From: Archivesica marissinica
Taxonomy: Eukaryota; Mollusca; Bivalvia; Venerida; Vesicomyidae
Assembly (NCBI GenBank): GCA_014843695.1
Contig: CM026393.1
Location: 11,877,772-11,941,771, forward strand
Direction of reading: 5' to 3'
Length of the DNA: 64,000 nucleotides
Part shown: piece by piece, positions 39,606-51,600 of the stretch
How the letters are laid out: each line of letters begins with the position of its first letter
Position numbering within the stretch: the stretch's first letter is position 1
Position numbers and translations under genes: made by a program
The notes under the pieces: generated by a model
Seen by the model: the letters and a program-made list of their open reading frames with translations, nothing else
The model's database searches: none
What the model was told of the DNA's origin: nothing

Positions 39606-42600
39606 GAACAGTGTGTACGTAATTATAAGCAGAGTGTTAGTAGATCAGTATCTACATTCAATTAATTGTTGTTGACTTGCGGAAGGTCAGTGATTCTAGC
39701 TGGGTGCCTGAAATACTGCTCGTAGGGGCACCTGGTGTCCTAATACACTAATAATAATTGGATAGTCAGACCTAAGTTGTTGTTGTTGTTGTGACTGTAC
39801 CTGCCGACTGTACCCGCCAACACCCCCCTCCCCCAATAAACAAATCAATCAATTTCTGCTGCATTTCTCTCCAAGTTGATAAACCCATTATTACGTAATT
39901 AAACTTAAATTCTTTGAATTATTTGGTTGCGCCGACAGCCTAGTTCATATAGCGACTATCCAGCCGTTATTGGTGGAAGAAGACCCCGGGTGCCCCTCAC
40001 TGCAGTAGTTCAGACACCGACGGATAGCATAGTAGGACCGTCGGCCTTCACAAGTCGCTTAGATATCTTCCTCACATAAACATCTTGTATTCAAATATCT
40101 GACATATAAGACTTGTATACGGTGAATGTCAGTCTATTTTATCTCGCAGATGAGTTGTATAATTTATTCCGACACTAAAATACAAATGTATGTGTCTGAT
40201 TCTAGAAACCTTGCACACAACCGATTGGATAAAGTGACTGGACGGATGATCGCCGGACTCACAGGCGTGCATCACATGTAAGATATGAACGTATTCATAC
40301 TAGTAAAAATGCTTTGATATGATGTTAATCACATATTATTTCAGCAGAATATTGCGATGGTGATGATTGAGCTTATTTACCCTCGCCACCGGCGAACCAT
40401 GTGGGCGAGCATACTAAGACGTTTAGTTAACACTCATATATTATAAACTAAGGTTATTAAGTTGTGTGCGTTGGCAATACGAACTAAGGTTATTAAGTTG
40501 TGTACGTTAGTAATACGAACTAAGGTTATTAAGTTATGTGCCTTGGCAATACGAACTAAGGTTATTAAGTTGTGTACGTTAGTAATACGAACTAAGGTTA
40601 TTAAGTTATGTGCGTTAGTAATACGAACTAAGGTGATTAAGTTATGCGCGTTAGTAATACGAACTAAGGTTATTAAGTTATGTGCGTTGGTAATACGAAC
40701 TAAGGTTATTAAGTTATGCGCGTTAGTAATACGAACTAAGGTTATTAAGTTATGTGCGTTGGTAATACGAACTAAGGTTATTAAGTTATGTGCGTTAGTA
40801 ATACGAACTAAGGTGATTAAGTTATGTGCGTTAGTAATACGAACTAAGGTTATTTTAAGTTATGTGCGTTGGTAATATGAACCAAGGTTATTAAGTTATG
40901 TGCATTGGTAATACGAACTAAGGTTATTAAGTTATGTGCGTTAGTAATACGAACTAAGGTTATTAAGTTGTGTGCGTTGGTAATACGAACCAAGGTTATT
41001 AAGTTATGCGCGTTAGTAATACGAACTACGGTTATTAAGTTGTGTGCGTTAGTAATACGAACTAAGGTTATTAAGTTATGTGCGTTGGTAATACGAACCA
41101 AGGTTATTAAGTTATGTGCGTTAGTAATACGAACTACGGTTATTAAGTTGTGTGCGTTAGTAATACGAACTAAGGTTATTAAGTTGTGTGCGTTAGTAAT
41201 ACGAATTAAGGTTATTAAGTTGTGTACGTTAGTAATACGAACTAAGGTGATTAAGTTGTGTGTTAGTAATACGAACTAAGGTTATTAAGTTGTGTGCGTT
41301 AGTAATACGAACTAAGGTTATTAAGTTATGTACGTTAGTAATACGAACTGAGGTGATTAAGTTATGTGCGTTAGTAATACGAACTAAGGTTATTAAGTTG
41401 TGTGCGTTAGTAATACGAACTAAGGTTATTAAGTTGTGTGCGTTAGTAATATGAACTAAGGTGATTAAGTTATGTGCGTTGGTAATACGAACTAAGGTTA
41501 TTAAGTTATGTACGTTAGTAATACGAAATAAGGTGATTAAGTTATGTGCGTTGGTAATACAAACTAAGGTTATTAAGTTATGTACTTTAGTAATACGAAC
41601 TAAGGTTATTAAGTTGTGTGTGTTAGTAATACGAACTAAGGTTATTAAGTTGTGTACGTTAGTAATACGAACTAAGGTTATTAAGTTGTGTACGTTAGAA
41701 ATACGAACTAAGGTTATTACGTTGTGTACGTTAGTAATACGAACTAAGGTTATTAAGTTATGTACGTTAGTAATACGAAATAAGGTGATTAAGTTATGTG
41801 CGTTGGTAATACGAACTAAGGTTATTAAGTTGTGTACGTTAGAAATACGAACTAAGGTTATTACGTTGTGTACGTTAGTAATACGAACTAAGGTTATTAA
41901 GTTGTGTGCGTTAGTAATACGAACTAAGGTTATTAAGTTGTGTGCGTTGGTAATACGAACTAAGGTTATTTAGTTGTGTGCATTAGTAATACGAACTAAG
42001 GTTATTAAGTTGTGTGCGTTAGTAATACGAACTAAGTTTATTAAGTTGTGTGCATTAGTAATACGAACTAAGGTTATTACGTTGTGTGCGTTAGTAATAC
42101 GAACTAAGGTTATTAAGTTGTGTGCGTTAGTAATACGAACTAAGGTTATTAAGTTGGTAATACGAACTAAGTTTATTAAGTTGTGTGCGTTGGTAATACG
42201 ATTTGAATGCTCAGCCCGGTCATAGATTAGGCTACAAGCACCAACATGTATAGGGTCAGTACAGGAGTCACTCGATAACTTTGGAAAACAAGTATATTCC
42301 TCTCGAAATGAAAATGCCTCTGCAATATCGAAATATCATAACTTGTTATGTGTGGACGGCCAAATTCTCAATAGACAATCAGTTATATATGTCCTCACGA
42401 TTTTCAGGAAAATAAAACCGACGATCGCCAAAACTGTTATGATATCAATCACTTTGACACAATGCAAAATTATATTGTAATTCTAATTATTGCATAGGTA
42501 CGTAATGCATTTAGATTTGTTTGTTTTTTATACTATCTGTAAACTGTAAAGTTTAAGTCTTAATAAATCATTCTTCTTCTTATTCTGTAAATTACATATA

Positions 42601-45600
42601 GACTGGAATAAAGATATAGATTTAATATACTGTGTGTGTTTTGTGTTTATTTATCATCGCTACCGGTTGCCCATATGAGCGACGCCTCCTGAAGAGATTA
42701 GTCATTATAGATTGTTGGAGGATAGTGCAATGATACAGACAAAGACCCATTCGAGAGTCTCCTTTACAGTAGAGTGTGGAATTGGTATGAACTATGAAAA
42801 TAAAAATGTTGTTTAAAATTAGTTATTCATAATATGTTCATGTTTTCAGATCATTGACTAGTAACAGATTGACATGTATCAGCAATACCACATTCAAAGA
42901 AACTGTCAATCTTGTAAAACTGTAAGTATTATAGCATCTATATACGAATTTATGTTTATTTATATATATATATGATATATGATATATATATATCATGGAT
43001 GACTGTTATATGAAATCCTACGTTCAACTTTGAAAGTTTGTAGACATAAAAACCCTGTTTATTGATTCAGTGTTAGTGTTCGAATGTATTCGGAAGAATT
43101 TGTAGTAGAAAATGCATTTATATGTGAACAAAATACATTTTATTTGCTTTTTTTACGATGCAATGTCGCTTTAAGCATTTAGTTATACATTATTGCACGT
43201 GTCTCAATTATCAGAACATTAGATAGTGTTGTAGCACGTGTAAGAGCATGGTGATACTGATACATTTACTCTCTAGTGTTCAGATATTTAAATAATCTTG
43301 CACTTCTTTCAAGTGAATTCATAAAATGCACGAAAACGCAAGATTTATCAGTACAGATATTGGGCTAAACTGAACTAGTTATGAACCTGGAAACCATGCA
43401 TATATCAAACAATATCGGCTATATCGGCTGGAACATTATAATGTGCACTATCGCTACTGAACAGTTCATATCAGAAAACACTGAAATCTTAATTTAATTC
43501 ATTAGTTTATCATTGCCGCAATCTGTGTTTCCCTCTTTCTATTAGCAGCACATAACGGTGATAGAAACCCATCATAAAATGATTTACTGTTGTATCACTA
43601 TTTAAATGCAAGACTAATTCTTGACAAAGATGTTTACACTCCTTCTTCCGAACTTTTCTCTACTCTCAATTGGATAACTTTCCTAGAAAGGGTTAGCTTT
43701 CAAAAAGCAGTATTCATGTTTAAAACACTCAATGGCCTAGCACCTGTCTATCTGCAAGAGTCATTCAGATTTACTTCCGATGTTCAAACTCAAAACTTGC
43801 AATCATCCGCCAATCTCCAACTTTACCCTCTTAAGCCCAACTATTGAAGTTTTTAGGAAATCATTGCTGTATATATGTACATATAAATATATTTGAATAA
43901 AAGAAGCTCTGCTTCACCAAAAAAAAAAAAAAGTGTTTAGGAAATCTTTCTTATATTCAGGGTCACACTTGTGGAATTCCCTCCCTTATCACATCAAAAC
44001 AGCACATTCTGTCCCACACTTCAAAGCTTTATATATCAGGTGGTGCAAAGAACTGACCAATAACCTAATACACTGATAATATACAATTATACATGAATAT
44101 AAGTATTAGTTCTTGCAGCTTATCTCTTATTTCCTATGAAAGTTTTACTGGTTACTGTTTACATGTTTCATTATGCTATTTCATGTTTTACTTTGTTGAG
44201 GGCCTCATGGTAGATTGACTTAATTGTTCAAATGAGTTTTCTCGTTAAATAAAGTCGTTATTATTATTACATTATTATATAACATGTATATTCGAAAAGA
44301 TAGCATACACGTTAGAAACCATGTAAAACATTATTTAAATTGAAGGGTCGCTTGCTATCACCAGAGACGCATTACATTTTATACCCAGCAGTACTTAGAT
44401 AGTCGCGGAATATATTATTAAACTCATCACTTTATATATAGATCGAGCAGTTAGTTGATAGTGGAAGAACATAGTGTTACAAATCATCATTTTATATACG
44501 AATCGTGCAGTAGATAGTCGCAGAACAAATGATCGCATGTCATCATTTTATATATGGATCGAGAATTAGATATTGGAAAATCAAATGATCGCGTGTCATG
44601 ATTTTATATATGAATCAAGCAAATAGATAGTAGAAGAACAAATGATTATAAATCATCATTTTATTTGTGAATCCACAACTAGATAACAATTCATCATCTC
44701 ATATATTAATCCATATGTAGATAGTGGACGAAATGATAACAGTAGTACAACATCTTTGTAGCAACAGAATATATTATCTTATGTACAAACATTGCTTTTT
44801 TTAGAGATTTGTTCGGCAATCAGATTGGATGTATTCAAGAAGGTGCATTCGAAATTAATAGTGAGCTTTCTTCTGTGTAAGTTATGATCATACTTATATT
44901 ATGTCGTAAAGTCATTTACAATAACAGCACATTGTTTGATATATACTAGAGGACATAGAAAACGCACACTTCGGATGAATGTGTTTTTACATGAAAAACA
45001 CGAACTATATAAATACATAGTCGTGATAGCAGCTCAGTAGATGCGCGTTCGCTTCAGGTGCGAAAGGTCCGGAGTTCGAGCCCCGCTGGGGCCGTTACGA
45101 TTGTGTTGTGCGCTTAGACAAGGCATTTAAATTCCACGTTGCCTCTTCCCTCTCCCTCTATACTAAATTTGCATAAACTTCGTATTCCGTTTTCATGTAA
45201 TAATAATCATATAATGTAGGTGTGCGTTTTCTATGTCCTCTAGTATAACAATATCATATTTATTTCTGCTAAGGAACGAGTAAATATTTGAGATGCTAGG
45301 GTGGTTGCCAGTTCGGACAGGTAAGTGAGATGTTACGGTGGTTGCCAGTTCGGACAGGTAAGTGAGATGCTACGGTGGTTGCCAGTTCGGACAGGTAAGT
45401 GAGATGTTACGGTGGTTGCCAGTTCGGACAGGTAAGTGAGATGTTACGGTGGTTGCCAGTTCGGACAGGTAAGTGAGATGTTACGGTGGTTGCCAGTTCG
45501 GACAGGTAAGTAAAATGTTACGGTGGTTGCCAGTTCGGACAGGTGGGTTTCTCCTGGAACTTATGAAAATTATATTCATGTTAGCTAGTATGTTATTCAT

Positions 45601-48600
45601 ATAACTCAAATGTAGAATTAAGTAACGTAATATCTGTCCTTTTGATTAAATAAAGCTACTTTAATGGAGATATTCATCATTTGTTTCTTGCAGGAATCTA
45701 ATGTCCAATCCATTTTCATGTAACTGTCATTTGAAATGGTTTTCAAAATGGTTGAATACACACGATGTGTTGGTTGGTAGCCTCACTTGCTATTTCCCGA
45801 GCCTGATGCGTGATACACCGTTTCTAGACATGGATACAGAGGAAATGATCTGTGAAGGTGAGGATAGCCTGCAGGACATCATGACGGACACCAATGATGA
45901 GTGTAGCAATGTTAATCTGTGTATTGCTAGAACATACTGTGTACAAGTATAGCTATAACGGATCTGTAGTCCAGTGGTAACACGCTGGACTGGTAATCCA
46001 GGGATCGCAGGTTCGATCCCCCTTCTGATCGTATACAATTAACAGTCTTTCAGATGGGACGTTAAACCGAGGTCTCGTGTCGGTACTTTACACCGTGCAC
46101 GTAAAAGAACCAGAGTAGACTCTGGAATGGCTCTCTGTCTGTATCATTGCACTATCCTCCAAACATCTAAAATGACTAATCTCTACAGGAGGCGTCGCTC
46201 ATATGGGCAACCGGTAGCGACGATAAATAAACGTAAAACACACAAATGTAGTATTAGAGACGTGTACACTATATGCTTTTCAGCCTGATATGAATAAGGC
46301 AAAGCCACAAAGCGACTATTAACATAGGATTATTGCTTTATGGAAGTAATGACATTCCTGTAATAGACACTTGTTTCATTTTCGACAATGATCAACGTTA
46401 CAGAAATGATACTTGTAGTAGATTTCCATAAATGTTATATTCTAGAGGACATAGAAAACGCACACTTCGGATAAGTGTGTTTTTACATGAAATACAATAA
46501 CCATATAAATACATAGTTTTAAACATTTTGGAATATTTATAGTTGTTCAGTTTGTATTTTGTAATAAAGATGTGATATATATTTGATGGAATCCTTCGTA
46601 TTTCGTTTTCATGTAATACTAATCATATAATGTATGTGTGCGTTTGCTATGTCCTCTAGTATAGTATTTGAATATGCTTCAATATTATATAACGTATTGG
46701 TAATGGGTGTGGCATTCCACAATCTCCTTTGCATATGCCTTGATTTAAAGGTGTTTTCGTTGCTTTTTATATATTAAATTGTTACAACTGTTATTGGTGA
46801 GGACCGATTTCTAATGTGATTTGTATGTGTGCCATGGTCCAAATATTGTTCCTGCATTATGTATAGATGTATATGTAAGAGAAATCAAATATGTTTAAAT
46901 TAGAGACGTGTACATTTGTATATATTCCGTATACATGTTGTGTACGATGACGTCGTAAATGTATGACAGTCAATTTGATCAAACCGTAACATCTTGTTAG
47001 ATAACAACGGTAAAGGTAAAAGGAGCAATTTACATTTCGCGATAAATCGGACTTTATCTGCCAGGGGAGGTAATAGAAAAACCAAAGATATAGGCACTTG
47101 CTTAGCACATATTTAGTAATTACGCCTACGTTGATTATTGTTTTAAAAATTCAGGCTACATCTGTTATGTCGAATTCCGTCGCACCGAACAAAATACTTC
47201 GACCTAACCGAAGCTTGACTTAAACGAAATTCAATATAAACAGAGCCAGTTATATGTAAAATGATAGTGTCTGAAACGGGACTTTGATCCGACTTCGATA
47301 ATAATCGGAGAATTCGACATAACCGACTTTGACATAATAAATGTAGAATGTATGTAATTTCTACCAGGACATATCTCAACATCAAATATACATCACATAT
47401 AAAATGCAATAATTCTGGTAAACTTGCAATATATATATATTTCATTTTTCACATTGTTCTTTACGTCTGTCTGCATCAGTAATAATTTTACTTTACAGAA
47501 AATAACGAAATAGGATGTAATGTAGGAATTCCCCCGTGTTGTTCCGATCAGCCACCAGGCGGTGAGTATTAATCTTAAGCATTATTTAGTTCTGTATGTT
47601 TACATGTATCCAAGGATATAAACATGTCACAGATAAATTAACAGCAATAAACGGAAAGATATTAGAATGAAACCTACACAGTTCGTCTCCTAATTGTTGC
47701 TATTTTATAATATTATTTTACAAACATATAATTATGTTTCAGTCACGTCAACGCCAATTGGCTTGCCGATGACGATGGCTAATAACAAACATAAATGTAC
47801 GTACCCGGTACATGTTACCCACCCTTCGTACAATGCGTAGGAACCCAGAGCAGTGCTACCACTGTGTTATCACGACTTATTGGTGGTTGAAGTAGCATCA
47901 ACAGCTTAGGTCATATGGCGACACTCCAGGCCACGAACAGTATGTCCGGCATCCTAGTAGAACAACCGACCGTTCGCAGCTGTATAGCTTCGTCACATTG
48001 TATGCATGATGATTACATCCAACATCCGAACTATTTGTTTCTTATTTTAAGATTTAATCCAGAGGAACTGTGACCCTCGTGTGCATTGCCCGGACAAGTG
48101 CACGTGCACTGGAACAGTGGTGAGATGCAGCCGTAACGATCTACAAAATATACCCAAAGGCATACCCCTAGATACAACTGAACTGTAAGCATGCCAAAGT
48201 AAACTATATATATAAAATATAGTCATACAATTTAGAGTTGAAGGTGAAATGAAAAACACCTTTTCGAACAAGATATATACAAATGACAAATGAAATAAAA
48301 ATGGAAACGTCTAGCCATTATTTATTATATTGTCGCAAATATTTCAACATCAGACAAGCTTACCTAGATAACTTACCATGTCCTTTAACCTATAGCAATC
48401 TTATCTACGACAACGAACGTCTGAATAACGTCTGAATAACGACCAAAATGTGCACCTCTTTCATAAAGTACAACAATTCATTGTTGCCTCCAAGCGATTC
48501 ACTCATTGATCTACGAACACACGGACGGACTGGGGGGTACATGTATTTTTCTTTCAAATACGTTGCAGCACTTTCAATTACAATCGGCAAATATGGACTA

Positions 48601-51600
48601 TATTTTTGTTTAATACAAACACTATTATAACATTTCCTAATACATATAATTTCTTTAATCGGATAATTAGACTTTCTGTTTACCACGGAGATGAATTTAC
48701 ATAAGCTTTGTATTAAGCTTGTTTTCAAATCCTATTTGTCTTACAATCATTTATAATAGTTGTATATTCGAGTCCGAGTTCGCTGGAGCCGTTACGATTG
48801 TGTCCTTAGGCAAGGCATTTAAATTCCACGTTGCCTCTTCTCTCTCCATCGTGGCGATGGATTCCATCAGGAATGAGGTCTCGAGAGTGATTAGTATAAG
48901 TTATAAGAACTTGTTTCGCAATCGAGCTAAAATAAATTTGTATAAACTAATAGTTGTATATGTATATATATTTAACAGAACAAATAAATAATGCTTAAAC
49001 TAAATGACGTCCATATGAACATAATATTAATTATATTGACAAATTCTTCATGACAACCATATCGTAATAATAATAAAACATGATGCTTAGCAGCATATAT
49101 GTCATGAATCATTCACAGCATACCCAACGCATGTAGACAATCCCCAACTTGTGGACACAACATCCCCAACGCGTGGAAACACAACATCCCCAACACGTGG
49201 AAACACAACATCCCCAACGCGTGGAAACACAACATCCCCAACGCGTGGAAACACAACATCCCCAACACGTGGAAACACAACATCCCCAACGCGTGGAAAC
49301 ACAACATCCCCAACGCGTGGAAACACAACATCCCCAACACGTGGAAACACAACATTCACAATTCGTGGAAATACAACATTCACAATGCGTGGAAACACAA
49401 CATCCCCAACACGTGGAAACACAACATTCACAATTCGTGGAAATACAACATTCACAATGCGTGGAAACACAACATACCCATCACGTGGAAACACAACATT
49501 CACAATGCGTGTAAACACAACATACCCATCACGTGGAAACACAACATTCACAATGCGTGGAAACACAACATACCCAACACGTGGAAACACAACATCCCCA
49601 ACACGTGGAAACACAACATTCACAATTCGTGGAAATTCAACATTCACAATGCGTGGAAACACAACATACCCAACACGTGGAAACACAACATTCACAATGC
49701 GTGGAAATACAACATTCACAATGCGTGGAAGCACAACGTTCCCAACACCTGGAAACACAACATTCACAATGCGTGGAAAAACAACATTCACAATGCGTGG
49801 AAACACAACATTCACAATACATGGAAACACACATGCATCTATAGATTGTGCATACTGGAACAGAATGTCTACAAATTCAACATGTACATACTTTAGCCTG
49901 ATTTTGTTGTCATTACATTTTTACTAGACCTACATATATATTCTGCATCTATTTTTGTTTATCTTGTATTCAATATACTTAACCCGACGCGATGTACATG
50001 TAGCCTGAACTATGCTTATGCAATACTTAATCACCATACATCAGCAGTATGCATTCTTATAATACAGCGTTTAGCATTATACATTCTTATAATACAGCGT
50101 TTAGCATTACACATTCTTATAATACAGCGTTTAGCATTATACATTCTTATAATACAGCGTTTAGCATTATACATTCTTATAATACAGCGTTTAGCATTAT
50201 ACATTCTTATAATACAGCGTTTAGCATTATGCATTCCTATAATACAGCGTTTAGCATTATGCATTCCTATAATACAGCGTTTAGCCTTATGCATTCTTAT
50301 AATACAGCATTTAGCATTATGCAATCTTTCAATACAGCGTTTAGCATTATGCATTCCTATAATACAGCATTTAGCATTATACATTCCTATAATACAGCAT
50401 TTAGCATTATGCATTCTTTCAATACAGCGTTTAGCATTATGCAATCTTTCAATACAGCGTTTAGCATTATGCATTCTTTCAATACAGCGTTTAGCATTAT
50501 GCAATCTTTCAATACAGCGCTTAGCATTATGCAATCTTTCAATACAGTGTTTAGCATTATGCATTCTTATAATACAGCGTTTAGCATTATGCAATCTTTC
50601 AATACAGCATTTAGCATTATGCATTATTTCAATACAGCGTTTAGCATTATGCAATCTTTCAATACAGCGTTTAGCATTATGCATTCTTTCAATACAGCGT
50701 TTAGCATTATGCAATCTTTCAATACAGCGCTTAGCATTATGCAATCTTTCAATACAGTGTTTAGCATTATGCATTCTTATAATACAGCGTTTAGCATTAT
50801 GCAATCTTTCAATACAGCATTTAGCATTATGCATTATTTCAATACAGCGTTTAGCATTATGCAATCTTTCAATACAGCGTTTAGCATTATGCATTCTTTC
50901 AATACAGCGTTTAGCATTATGCAATCTTTCAATACAGCGCTTAGCATTATGCAATCTTTCAATACAGCGTTTAGCATTATGCATTCCTATAATACAACGT
51001 TTAGCATTATGCATTCCTATAATACAGCGTTTAACATTATGCATTCCTATAATACAGCGTTTAGCATTATGCATTTCTATAATACAGCGTTTAGCATTAT
51101 GCATTCCTATAATACAGCGTTTAGCATTATGCATTCCTATAATACAGCGTTTAGCATTATGCATTCTTTCAATACAGCGTTTAGCATTATGCAATCTTTC
51201 AATACAGCGTTTAGCATTATGCATTCTTTCAATACAGCGTTTAGCATTATGCAATCTTTCAATACAGTGCTTAGGATTATGCATTCTTTCAATACAGCGT
51301 TTAGCATTATGCAATCTTTCAATACAGTGTTTAGCATTATGCAATCTTTCAATACAGTGCTTAGGATTATGCATTCTTTCAATACAGCGTTTAGCATTAT
51401 GCAATCTTTCAATACAGTGTTTAGCATTATGCAATCTTTCAATACAGCGTTTAGCATTATGCAATCTTTCAATTATGCATTCTTTCAATACAGCGTTTAG
51501 CATTATGCAATCTTTCAATACAGCGTTTAGCATTATGCAATCTTTCAATACAGCGTTTAGCATTATGCAATATTTCAATACAGCGTTTAGCATTATGCAA

